64,000 nucleotides of DNA from an uncultured Prevotella sp. GTDB taxonomy: Bacteria > Bacteroidota > Bacteroidia > Bacteroidales > Bacteroidaceae. A program made the translations under genes and the position numbers. Positions 53,664-62,057 of this stretch are shown here, piece by piece. Location: NCBI GenBank assembly GCA_900315835.1, contig ONAR01000011.1, forward strand, positions 1-64,000, read 5' to 3'. Below the pieces are notes generated by a model. The model was not told the origin of the DNA, did not search any database, and saw nothing but the letters and a program-made list of their open reading frames with translations. How positions within the stretch are numbered: the first letter of the stretch is position 1; every line of letters starts with the position of its first letter.

Positions 53664-56600
53664 TCAGTTGATGGTATAGCTCATGCTCTTGTTGTCCTCG
53701 ATATATTGCACGAGGTCCTTCGTCACCTCGAAGCGCTGCTTTGAGGCGCGCAGCACGACGTGGGCATTGGTGCTCTCGTCGGTGATGTTGAAGTAGAGCT
53801 CGGTCGGTCCCTTCTTGCTTTGCACCATCGTCTCGATGTCGTTGGCCACGGTGTCGTCGATCTTGTCGCTGGGCACGTTGATGGTGAAGCGCTCGATGCG
53901 CTTATCCTTGGCGCTCTGTAGGAATTCGACGCTGCTGATGGTCAGGGTGAACATGCGGCTGGTGGGGAAGCGCTTGCCGTAGCGGGCCTTGACAAAGACC
54001 GAATAGCCCTCCTGCAGCATGCCGCTCCAGCGGGCCCATTCCTCACCGAAGATGGCGATGTCGCCGGCGCCCTCGAAGTCCTCTATCGTCACAATGCCGA
54101 AAGGCTCGCCGCGCTTGTCGAAGCGCTTGTCTACCTTGGTGACGATGCCGCCGAACGTGAGGTCGCCGCGCTCGGCCAGCTGTTCGTGCATGCTGCGGTC
54201 GCCCATCTCCTTGCAGAGGGTGTTGCAGAGGTGGTTGAGCACGATGGCATAGTCGTCGAGCGGGTGGGCGGAGAGATAGATGCCCACAAGCCGTTTCTCC
54301 ATGTCGAGCAACTGGAGCTTGCTCCACGGCTCGGCTTTGGGTACGGGCGGATAGGTGATGGCAATGTTGGAGGCCATGTTGCCGAAAAGCGAGTTGGCGC
54401 TTTCTTTCTTATCCTGCTGATACTGTTGGGCGAAGCGCACGAGGCTGTCGAGGAAGACCTCGCCTTTGGCGTTGGGCGCCATGTATTGCTCACGCATCAG
54501 TCCGAAGCCGTCGAAGGCACCGCTCAGCGCAAGACTTTCGAAGGCCTTGCGGTTGAGATCCCTCAGATTGACGCGGCAAGCGAAGTCGTAGATGTCCTTG
54601 TAAGGGCCGTTGGCCTCACGCTCCTTGACGATGGCCTTGGCCGGACCCTCACCGATGCCGCTGATGGCCTTGAGGCCAAAGCGTATCTCACCTTTCTTGT
54701 TGACGCCGAACGACTCGTAACTCTCATTGACATCGGGGCCGAGCGTCTTCACCTTCATGGCCTTGCACTCCTCCATGAGCTTCTTGATCTCACCGATATC
54801 CGACGAGCGGCGCGTCATCAGGGCGGCCATGAACTCGGCGGGGTAGTGGGCTTTGAGGTATGCCGTCTGGTAAGCCACCCAGGAGTAGCAGGTGGCGTGC
54901 GACTTGTTGAAGGCGTAGGAAGCAAATTTCTCCCAGTCGGCCCAGATTTTCTCCAGTATCTTGGTGTCGTAGCCATTCTCCGCACCCTGCTTGAGGAACT
55001 TCGGCTTCATGGCGTCGACGATGGCTTTCTTCTTCTTACCCATGGCCTTACGCAGGGCATCGCTCTCGCCTCGGGTGAAACTGGCAAGCTGCCGGGACAG
55101 GAGCATCACCTGCTCCTGGTAGACCGTGATGCCATAGGTGTCCTTCAAGTATTTCTCCATGCAGGGGATGTCGTACTTGATGAGGCTCGGGTCTTTCTTT
55201 CGCGCGATGAACTCGGGGATGTAGTCCATAGGTCCGGGGCGGTAGAGGGCGTTCATGGCGATGAGGTCCTCAAAGACGGTAGGGTGGAGCTCCTTCAGAT
55301 ATTTCTGCATGCCGGGCGACTCAAACTGGAACGTGCCGATGGTGCGGCCCTCCTGGTAGAGCTTGTAGGTGAGCTCGTCGTCAAGGGGAATGTTGTCGAG
55401 GTCGATGATGTCGCCGGTGGTCTGCTTGATGACCTTGCAGGCCTCCTTGAGCTCCGACAGCGTCTTCAGTCCGAGGAAGTCCATCTTGATGAGGCCCGTC
55501 GACTCGATGACGTGGCCGTCGTATTGGGTCACCATACACTTTAGGTCCGGGAAGTCGGGGTCGTCGGCCGTAGCCACCGGCACCCAGTCGCTGATGGGGT
55601 CGCGGCAGATGATGAAGCCGCAGGCGTGAATACCCGTACCGCGGATGGTGCCCTCGAGCATCTTGGCGTATTTGATGGTGTTGCGCTCACGCGGGTCGGT
55701 GGAGACCTCGGCCTCGCGCAGCTCCGGCACGCACTCGATGGCATTCTTCAGGTTCATCTTCTTGCCGTTGGGCAGCCGGTCGGGGATAGCCTTCTTCAGC
55801 GCGTTCGAGCGGTCGATGGGCAGCTTCTCCACGCGCGCCACGTCGGCAATGGAGTTTTTCGTGGCCATGCTGGCGTAGGTGATGATATGGGCGCAGTTCT
55901 CTGCGCCGTACTTGTCCATGACCCACCGCAGTACCTTTCCACGGCCGTCGTCGTCGAAGTCGGTATCGATATCCGGCAGGTTGACACGGTCGGGGTTGAG
56001 GAAACGCTCAAACAGCAAGTCGTATTTCAACGGGTCAATCTTCGTGATGCCGAGGCAGTAGGCCACCACCGAACCGGCGGCTGATCCACGGCCAGGGCCC
56101 ACCCATACGCCAAGCTCCTCGCGCGCGGCCCTGATGAAGTCCTGCACGATGAGGAAGTAACCGGGGAAACCCATCGTCTTCATGACGTGCAACTCAAACT
56201 TGATGTGCTCCCTTACATTGTCGGGTATCGGGTCGCCATAGCGCTGCTTGGCACCGTCGTAGGCGAGTTTGGCCAGATAGTCGGCCTCGAACTTGATGCG
56301 GTAAATCTTGTCGTAGCCACCCAGACGCTCTATCACCGCCTTGCCCTTGTCCTCGGGCAGAGGGTTGAGGCCGTTCTCATCGGTGGTGAACTCCTTGTAG
56401 AGATCTTCCTCTGTGAACTTCTTATGCCATTCCTCCTCGGTACCGAAGCTCTCGGGAATGGGGAAGAAGGGCATGATGGGACCGTGGTCGATGCTGTAGA
56501 ATTCCACCTTATTTAATATCTCCAGCGTGTTGCTCAGTGCCTCGGGTACATCGCTGAAGATGGCGTTCATCTCCTCGCGGGTCTTAAACCACTCCTGTTT

Positions 56601-57383
56601 GGTGTAGAGCATGCGGTTGGGGTCGTCAAGGTCCTTGCCCGTTGCCAGACAGAGCAGGTGGTCGTGGGCCTCGGCGGTGTCCTTATCCTCGAAGTGGCAG
56701 TCATTGGTGCAGATGAGCTTGATGCCGTATTCCTTGGCAAACTGCATGAGCACGGCGTTCACCTTCTGCTGTTCGGGGAACACGTCGCGGTTGGCGCGGA
56801 TTGACGGGTCGGTGACCTCATGGCGCTGCAGCTCAAGGTAATAGTCGTTGCCGAAGAGGTGGTGGTACCATTGCACTGCCTCGCGGGCGCCGTCCATGTC
56901 GCCGTGCATGATTTTCTGCGGTACCTCGCCGCCGAGGCAGGCAGAGCTGACGATGAGGCCCTCGTGGTATTTCTCGAGGTCGTAGCGGTCGGTGCGCGGA
57001 CGGTAGTAATAGCCGTCCACCCATGAGCGGCTCACCAATTTGATGAGGTTCTTGTAGCCTTTGTAGTTCTTGGCCAGTACGATGAGGTGGTAGCCGGAGT
57101 TGTCGCCGTCTTCGCGCTTACGGTCTTCCTTATGGTGGTGGGCCACGTACATCTCGCATCCGAAGATGGGCTTAAAGGGCTCCAGTCCGTCGGCCTTACG
57201 CTTTTTGTTGACCGATGCGCAGTAGTCGCTGAACTCCTTTATGCCATACATCACGCCGTGGTCGGTGATGGCCATGCCCTTCATGCCATCGGCGATGGCT
57301 TTGTCGACAAGGTGGGGAACCTTCGACTGACCGTCGAGGATGGAATAGTGCGTATGTACGTGCAAATGAACAAAATCTTCCAT
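53664..57383 (-). CDS. dnaE: DNA polymerase III alpha subunit
   Basis: The 1239-aa replicative polymerase is slightly longer than E. coli DnaE. The N-terminal PHP domain starts FVHLHVHTHYSILDG. The catalytic palm includes GPGRGSAAGSVVAYCLGIT and the Asp triad region LPDIDTDFDDDGRG. YRPGPMDYIPEFIARK, VYQEQVMLLSR, and the helix-hairpin-helix stretch LKAISGIGEGPAKAIV follow. The OB fold comes near the C-terminus (LTFGGIVTKVDKRFDKRGEPFG). The start at MEDFVHLH is the conserved one, and a near-consensus promoter lies upstream. Confidence 0.97.
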   Translation of the reverse strand: MEDFVHLHVHTHYSILDGQSKVPHLVDKAIADGMKGMAITDHGVMYGIKEFSDYCASVNKKRKADGLEPFKPIFGCEMYVAHHHKEDRKREDGDNSGYHLIVLAKNYKGYKNLIKLVSRSWVDGYYYRPRTDRYDLEKYHEGLIVSSACLGGEVPQKIMHGDMDGAREAVQWYHHLFGNDYYLELQRHEVTDPSIRANRDVFPEQQKVNAVLMQFAKEYGIKLICTNDCHFEDKDTAEAHDHLLCLATGKDLDDPNRMLYTKQEWFKTREEMNAIFSDVPEALSNTLEILNKVEFYSIDHGPIMPFFPIPESFGTEEEWHKKFTEEDLYKEFTTDENGLNPLPEDKGKAVIERLGGYDKIYRIKFEADYLAKLAYDGAKQRYGDPIPDNVREHIKFELHVMKTMGFPGYFLIVQDFIRAAREELGVWVGPGRGSAAGSVVAYCLGITKIDPLKYDLLFERFLNPDRVNLPDIDTDFDDDGRGKVLRWVMDKYGAENCAHIITYASMATKNSIADVARVEKLPIDRSNALKKAIPDRLPNGKKMNLKNAIECVPELREAEVSTDPRERNTIKYAKMLEGTIRGTGIHACGFIICRDPISDWVPVATADDPDFPDLKCMVTQYDGHVIESTGLIKMDFLGLKTLSELKEACKVIKQTTGDIIDLDNIPLDDELTYKLYQEGRTIGTFQFESPGMQKYLKELHPTVFEDLIAMNALYRPGPMDYIPEFIARKKDPSLIKYDIPCMEKYLKDTYGITVYQEQVMLLSRQLASFTRGESDALRKAMGKKKKAIVDAMKPKFLKQGAENGYDTKILEKIWADWEKFASYAFNKSHATCYSWVAYQTAYLKAHYPAEFMAALMTRRSSDIGEIKKLMEECKAMKVKTLGPDVNESYESFGVNKKGEIRFGLKAISGIGEGPAKAIVKEREANGPYKDIYDFACRVNLRDLNRKAFESLALSGAFDGFGLMREQYMAPNAKGEVFLDSLVRFAQQYQQDKKESANSLFGNMASNIAITYPPVPKAEPWSKLQLLDMEKRLVGIYLSAHPLDDYAIVLNHLCNTLCKEMGDRSMHEQLAERGDLTFGGIVTKVDKRFDKRGEPFGIVTIEDFEGAGDIAIFGEEWARWSGMLQEGYSVFVKARYGKRFPTSRMFTLTISSVEFLQSAKDKRIERFTINVPSDKIDDTVANDIETMVQSKKGPTELYFNITDESTNAHVVLRASKQRFEVTKDLVQYIEDNKSMSYTIN

Positions 57384-57405
57384 GATATGTTGTTGAATGG
57401 GAGTG

Positions 57406-57436
57406 TAAAGTTACGCCTAAAAAACGAGATGCCCAA
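57406..57436 (-). promoter_or_regulatory. Promoter of dnaE
   Basis: On the minus strand TTTG (57436-57433), a 19-bp spacer and TAACTTTA (57413-57406) are one base from consensus, 22 bp before the start codon. Confidence 0.55.
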
Positions 57437-57453
57437 AAGAAGGGGCCGAAAAG

Positions 57454-57485
57454 TTTGTGGGTTAAACAAAAAACGTTTAACTTTG
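57454..57485 (+). promoter_or_regulatory. Promoter of psd-pssA
   Basis: TTTG (57454-57457), a 20-bp spacer and TAACTTTG (57478-57485) are an exact match to the Bacteroidetes promoter. The psd start is 69 bp downstream. Confidence 0.85.
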
Positions 57486-57554
57486 CAGTGTATTGATTAG
57501 TATGCCTAAGACTGCTATTAAATCGGAGGCAGAGAAAACCAATAATAACGACTC

Positions 57555-58250
57555 ATGGGAAAGAAATTAAAAAAGATAAAGAAAAATATACGTATACATA
57601 ACGAGGGAAACGACCAGCTTATCTATGGCTTGCTCTTTATCGTTGCCATAGCGGCGTTGCTGTGGCACTTCGTGAGCAATCCTATACCTTTTTGGGCCTT
57701 CGTGGTCGTCGCCGGCGTTATCTATGGCATCGTACTCAATTTCTACCGCTGCCCTATCCGCTATCTGAATATGGAGGATACCGACGGCATCGTCGTGGCT
57801 CCGGCCGACGGCAAGATAGTCGTCATCGAGGAAGTCAACGAAGATACCTATTTCCACGACAAACGTCTGATGATCAGTATCTTTATGAGCCTCACCAACG
57901 TGCATGCCAACTGGTTCCCCGTCGACGGAAAGGTGAAGATGGTGAAGCACTTCAACGGCAATTACTACCGCGCTTTTCTGCCCAAGGCCAGTGAGGAGAA
58001 CGAGCATGCCGACATCATGATTACCACCGAGCAGGGCGTCGACGTCCTCTGCCGGCAAATCGCGGGTGCCATGGCCCGCCGCATCGTCACCTACGCCAAG
58101 GAAGGCGAGGACTGCTATATCGATGAGCATTTAGGATTTATCAAGTTGGGCTCCCGCGTTGACGTGTTCCTTCCTGTCGGATCCGAGGTCTGCGTGAAGA
58201 TGGGGCAGAAGACCACGGGCGACCAGACGATAATAGCTAAACTGAAATGA
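57555..58250 (+). CDS. psd: Phosphatidylserine decarboxylase proenzyme, short form
   Basis: The 231-aa membrane enzyme makes phosphatidylethanolamine. It is the short PSD-A type with two N-terminal membrane segments (about 23-55) and [29 protein letters not shown] and the self-cleavage region [16 protein letters not shown] follow; cleavage at Gly-Ser forms the pyruvoyl group. Its stop overlaps the pssA start by 4 nt, which fits stepwise phospholipid synthesis. Confidence 0.95.
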   Translation: MGKKLKKIKKNIRIHNEGNDQLIYGLLFIVAIAALLWHFVSNPIPFWAFVVVAGVIYGIVLNFYRCPIRYLNMEDTDGIVVAPADGKIVVIEEVNEDTYFHDKRLMISIFMSLTNVHANWFPVDGKVKMVKHFNGNYYRAFLPKASEENEHADIMITTEQGVDVLCRQIAGAMARRIVTYAKEGEDCYIDEHLGFIKLGSRVDVFLPVGSEVCVKMGQKTTGDQTIIAKLK

Positions 58251-59008
58251 AAAAGCAAATACCCAACATTATAACGTGTTGCAATCTCATCTCCGGATGT
58301 ATTGCAACATGCTTCGCTTTCTTCCACAGCCCCGATTTGGCGTTGCTGTGGATTATCATTGGTGCCACCTTCGACTTCTTCGATGGCATGAGCGCGCGTC
58401 TGCTGAAGGTGTCGTCGCCCATTGGCAAGGAACTGGACTCGCTGGCTGACGACGTGACCTTTGGCGTGGCTCCCAGTACCATCCTCTTTTCGCAGCTCAT
58501 TGTGATGGACTTCCCCGAGTCGTTGTCGGGCATTGCCGACTACCTGCCTTTCGCGGCTTACATCATGGCGGCCTTCTCTGCGCTGCGTCTGGCGAAGTTC
58601 AATCTCGACGAGCGCCAGACCATGGGCTTTATCGGTCTGCCAACGCCTGCCAATGCCTTGTTTTGGGGCTCGCTCATCGTCGGCCTCAACAACTGGCTCT
58701 GCAATGTGAGCTGGGGCTGGCTGCTGCTCATCATCATGATGCTCATCAGCTCATGGCTGTTGGTGAGCGAGATTCCGATGTTTGCATTGAAGTTCAAACA
58801 TTGGGGCTGGAAGGGCAATGAACTGCGCTATTGCTTCATCGGCGTGACGGCGCTTGCCGTCGCCGGTTCCATCACTGTCGCCGTGACCCACGACCACAGC
58901 GTTCTCTTCGGTTTCCTGCGCCCGTGGTGCGGCATCATCTTGCTTTATCTGGTGTTGTCGGTCATCAAGGACTTAGTCGACCGTAAATCCGCACGGCAAA
59001 ATGGGTAA
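58247..59008 (+). CDS. pssA: CDP-diacylglycerol--serine O-phosphatidyltransferase
   Basis: The 253-aa integral membrane enzyme makes phosphatidylserine, the substrate of Psd. The CDP-alcohol phosphotransferase motif DG-xx-AR-x8-G-xxx-D-xxx-D is visible at [20 protein letters not shown] followed by [18 protein letters not shown] starts the first helix. Its start overlaps psd and its end overlaps the DUF4834 gene by 8 nt. Confidence 0.95.
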   Translation: MKKQIPNIITCCNLISGCIATCFAFFHSPDLALLWIIIGATFDFFDGMSARLLKVSSPIGKELDSLADDVTFGVAPSTILFSQLIVMDFPESLSGIADYLPFAAYIMAAFSALRLAKFNLDERQTMGFIGLPTPANALFWGSLIVGLNNWLCNVSWGWLLLIIMMLISSWLLVSEIPMFALKFKHWGWKGNELRYCFIGVTALAVAGSITVAVTHDHSVLFGFLRPWCGIILLYLVLSVIKDLVDRKSARQNG

Positions 59009-59276
59009 GTTTCTGTCCATCCTCCTCGTCGTCTTTGTCGTCTGCATCGCAGCCCTTGGCTTGTCGTTGTGGAAGGCTTACCGTTCGATACGTCAGCGGA
59101 TGAATCAGTTCAACAGCCGTATGAATGGTGGTGGCTTTAAGCAGCATGAGCAGCAGCGCCAGACCACCACTGACCACGGCGACACCATCACCGATACCCG
59201 CAGCGAACAGCAAGCCAACCAAAAGATCTTCGACAAGGACGAGGGCGAATACGTGGACTTCAAGGAGCTGAACTGA
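59001..59276 (+). CDS. DUF4834 small membrane protein
   Basis: The 91-aa protein has one N-terminal membrane segment (FLSILLVVFVVCIAALGLSLW) and a polar tail with a Gln/His-rich stretch and YVDFKELN. It matches DUF4834, often found after pssA in Bacteroidetes. The function is unknown. It overlaps pssA by 8 nt, so translation is coupled. Confidence 0.8.
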   Translation: MGKFLSILLVVFVVCIAALGLSLWKAYRSIRQRMNQFNSRMNGGGFKQHEQQRQTTTDHGDTITDTRSEQQANQKIFDKDEGEYVDFKELN

Positions 59277-59305
59277 GGGGAGCGATGATGGGGCGCATGG
59301 GGCGA

Positions 59306-59410
59306 ATGGGTTTTATGGGTCGCATGGGTTTTATGGGCTCATGGGTTTTATGGGCTCATGGGTTTTATGGGCTCATGGGTTTTATGGGTCGCATGGGTTT
59401 TATGGGTCGC
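59306..59410. repeat. 17/18-bp minisatellite, six copies
   Basis: Six units of ATGGGTTTTATGGG plus TCGC (18 bp) or CTC (17 bp) run in the order 18, 17, 17, 17, 18, 18. Degenerate half-units precede it from about 59287. Frame changes between units make a coding role unlikely. Confidence 0.95.
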
Positions 59411-59435
59411 AGGGCAACTCCTCATTGTAATGACT

Positions 59436-59547
59436 GGACTTCTGGACTTCCGGACTTCCGGACTTCTGGACTTCCGGACTTCCGGACTTCCGGACTTCCG
59501 GACTTCCGGACTTCCGGACTTCTGGACTTCCGGACTTCTGGACATCT
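59436..59547. repeat. 8-bp tandem repeat, fourteen copies
   Basis: Fourteen consecutive octamers GGACTTCC or GGACTTCT (the last is GGACATCT) occupy exactly 112 bp. With the neighbouring 17/18-bp array it fills the gap between DUF4834 and the GH3 stop. Such arrays change copy number easily by slippage. Confidence 0.97.
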
Positions 59548-59556
59548 TTTATGGTT

Positions 59557-62034
59557 TTAAAGGTTTATCTGCTGCTGCAGTTTGATGTCGCGGCTTGAGC
59601 TGCCCACCATGATGGTGAAGGCGCCGGGCTGCAACGTCCATTGGTGCGTGTGGATGTCGTAGAAGCTGAAGGCGTCGCGTCCAAGTGTGACGCTCACCGT
59701 CTTGCGTTGACCGGGTTTGAGCGCTACCTTCTCAAAGCCTTTCAGCTCCTTCTGGGGGCGCACCACCGTGGCTTTTTCATCGCGGACATAGACCTGTGCA
59801 ATCTCTTTGCCCTCGCGCTTTCCGGTATTGGTGATGGTGAACGAGACGCGTACGCTGTCGTTGCCAAGGGCTTCGAGCTGCAGGTTGGAATAGGCGAACG
59901 TGGTGTAGCTCAGACCGAAGCCGAAGGGGAAGAGCGGCTGCCGCTGGAGCCGGTCGTAACCGCGGTAACCCATGAAGATGCCCTCGTTGTAAGCCACACT
60001 GCGCACCTCGCGTCCGTCTTCGTTGGCGTAATAGCTGTCGTGACAGGGATTATCCTCCCAGCGGCGGTCGAAGGTCACCGGCAGTTTGCCGCTTGGCGTG
60101 CACCGGCCGGTGAGAATCTCGGCCAACGCCGTACCGCCTTCCTGCCCTGGGTACCAGGCCATGACGATGGCGGCGGCTTGATCCATCCACGGCGTCATGT
60201 CGACACCGGCGCCTGCATTGAGCACCACCGTGAGGTGGGGATTGATGGCGGCCACTTGCTTGATGAACTGCTGCTGATAGGCGGGCAAACCGAAGGGGCG
60301 GTCGAAGCCCTCGCCCTCGGTGCTGCTGTCGAAGCCACCGCAATAAACCACGTGTCCGGCCTTCTGCAGACCTTTGCGCAGCCGGGCCTCGTCGAGCTTA
60401 CGCAGCTTCACATGAATGATGGCTGACGACTGATTGTCGAAGAACTCAATCTTAATCTTATATTTGTGGCCGCCCTGCAACGACAGTCCGTTCTCGCGCG
60501 CCGAATAGGAGTGGTTGCCCCAGTCGCCGGCGACCACCTTACCGTCGATGCTGATGCGGTAGCCGTCGTCGCCGCCGATGCCCACCATGAGTTGCTCGTC
60601 GGTATCGGGGCTGTAGTAACCCTCCCACGCCACGGAGAAGGTGTCGACGGGCATCGAGGCCGTGGGTGCACCGTAGCCCCAGTCGAAGTCGACCTTACTG
60701 TCGACGCGCGTCATCACGGGCTTGCCGGCAAAACGCTTGTTGGCGTAATAGCGGCCGGTGAAGCCCTGCACACGGCCGAGGCTGTCGGCGAAGATCTTCG
60801 GGGTGATGTCGGTGTAGATGATGTCGTCGGTGAGCAGAATGGTGTTGCGGTTCATCCGTTTCAGTTCCTTGTCGAGGGGCTTATCGCTGAACGGCACCAC
60901 GTTGCCGCTGCCGCCACCCGTGGTGATGCGGTTGGCGTTGGGACCAACCAGCGCCACCGTTCCCTTGAGCGGCAATTCATTGTTGTTCTTCAGCAGTACG
61001 ATGCCTTCGCGGGCCAGTTCGAGTGCGGTCTGCCGCGACGTCGGACAGTCAAGCGCGATAGTCGAGTCTTTCTGCGTGCGGTCGAGCAGTCCGAAGGCGA
61101 TGAGCGTCTGCAGCAGATGCTGCACCTTCAGGTTGATGGTCGTCGTATCGACGACACCGCTCTCAAGGAGCGGCTTCAGCTTGTCGTAGTTGAAATGCTT
61201 GCCCTTCGGCATCTCGAGGTCAATGCCCCAGTTGGCGGCTGCCGCGATGCTGTAGACCGATGTCCAGTCAGACATCAGAATGCCTTTGAAGCCCCACGCC
61301 TGCCGCAGCACCACGTTGTTGAGCCAGTTGTTCTCGGTTGAGTGGACGCCGTTGAGCAGGTTGTAGCTGTCCATGACGGCGCCCACGTGTCCCTGTTCGA
61401 CGGCCTTGCGGAAGGCGGGGAAGTAAATCTCGTTGAGCGTGCGCTCATCGATCTCGGAGCTGACGTGGTGACGGCTCCATTCCTGATTGTTGCCGGCGAA
61501 ATGCTTGATGGTCGCCATGACGCCGCGTTGCTGCAGGCCTTCGATATATTGCAGGGCGAGTTCGCCGGTGAGGTAAGGATCCTCGCCAAAGTACTCGTAG
61601 TTGCGGCCGCAGAGGGGCGAACGGGTGATGTTGACGCCCGGTCCGAGCAGAATGCCGACGCCGCGCGCCCTTGCGTCGTCGCCAAGGCTGTTGCCGAGAC
61701 GATGGAGCAGACTGCGGTTCCACGTGGCAGCACTCAGCACCGATGCGGGGTAGAGCGTGCTGTGGGGCGCATGGTTGCGCAGTCCCACAGGTCCGTCGGC
61801 CAGGAGGATGCGGGGAATGCCCAATCGCGGGATGGCGCGCAGCGAGAACGAGGTCTCACCCGAGAGGTAGTCGATTTTCTCGTGCAGCGTCATCTGACTG
61901 ACGAGTGCCTTGGCGCGGTCAATGGCCTGCTGGTCGATGGTCTGACTGTTGAGCGCCGTGGGGCAGAGCAGGGGAAGGCTGAGCGCCAGCGTGGTGCCGA
62001 TGCGCCTTGATAATCGTTTGATATGAAGATACAT
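59557..62034 (-). CDS. GH3 beta-glycosidase with PA14 insertion
   Basis: The 825-aa enzyme has a signal peptide and the GH3 N-terminal barrel (LLADGPVGLRNH, GRNYEYFGEDPYL, IKHFAGNNQEWSRH). The nucleophile is Asp256 in ILMSDWTSVYS. The second alpha/beta domain is split by a PA14-type carbohydrate-binding module (WEGYYSPDTDEQLMVGIGGDDGYRISIDG). YPGQEGGTALAEILTG and a fibronectin-like C-terminal domain follow. PA14 GH3 enzymes are mostly beta-glucosidases. It lies 23 bp after the other GH3 gene on the same strand, so both probably belong to one glycan locus extending beyond the window. The substrate is not determined by sequence. Confidence 0.92.
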   Translation of the reverse strand: MYLHIKRLSRRIGTTLALSLPLLCPTALNSQTIDQQAIDRAKALVSQMTLHEKIDYLSGETSFSLRAIPRLGIPRILLADGPVGLRNHAPHSTLYPASVLSAATWNRSLLHRLGNSLGDDARARGVGILLGPGVNITRSPLCGRNYEYFGEDPYLTGELALQYIEGLQQRGVMATIKHFAGNNQEWSRHHVSSEIDERTLNEIYFPAFRKAVEQGHVGAVMDSYNLLNGVHSTENNWLNNVVLRQAWGFKGILMSDWTSVYSIAAAANWGIDLEMPKGKHFNYDKLKPLLESGVVDTTTINLKVQHLLQTLIAFGLLDRTQKDSTIALDCPTSRQTALELAREGIVLLKNNNELPLKGTVALVGPNANRITTGGGSGNVVPFSDKPLDKELKRMNRNTILLTDDIIYTDITPKIFADSLGRVQGFTGRYYANKRFAGKPVMTRVDSKVDFDWGYGAPTASMPVDTFSVAWEGYYSPDTDEQLMVGIGGDDGYRISIDGKVVAGDWGNHSYSARENGLSLQGGHKYKIKIEFFDNQSSAIIHVKLRKLDEARLRKGLQKAGHVVYCGGFDSSTEGEGFDRPFGLPAYQQQFIKQVAAINPHLTVVLNAGAGVDMTPWMDQAAAIVMAWYPGQEGGTALAEILTGRCTPSGKLPVTFDRRWEDNPCHDSYYANEDGREVRSVAYNEGIFMGYRGYDRLQRQPLFPFGFGLSYTTFAYSNLQLEALGNDSVRVSFTITNTGKREGKEIAQVYVRDEKATVVRPQKELKGFEKVALKPGQRKTVSVTLGRDAFSFYDIHTHQWTLQPGAFTIMVGSSSRDIKLQQQINL

Positions 62035-62057
62035 CTGATGTAGTGAATTCGTTTGGT

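Noticed and set aside
54186-55544. 452-codon plus-strand frame inside dnaE
   Set aside because: It is a shadow frame opposite a highly conserved polymerase gene.
59285-59560. Open frame reading MGRMGFMG and GLPDFRTS repeats
   Set aside because: It is only the translation of two minisatellites. Unit lengths of 8 and 17 bp shift the frame, and no start signal or homology is present.
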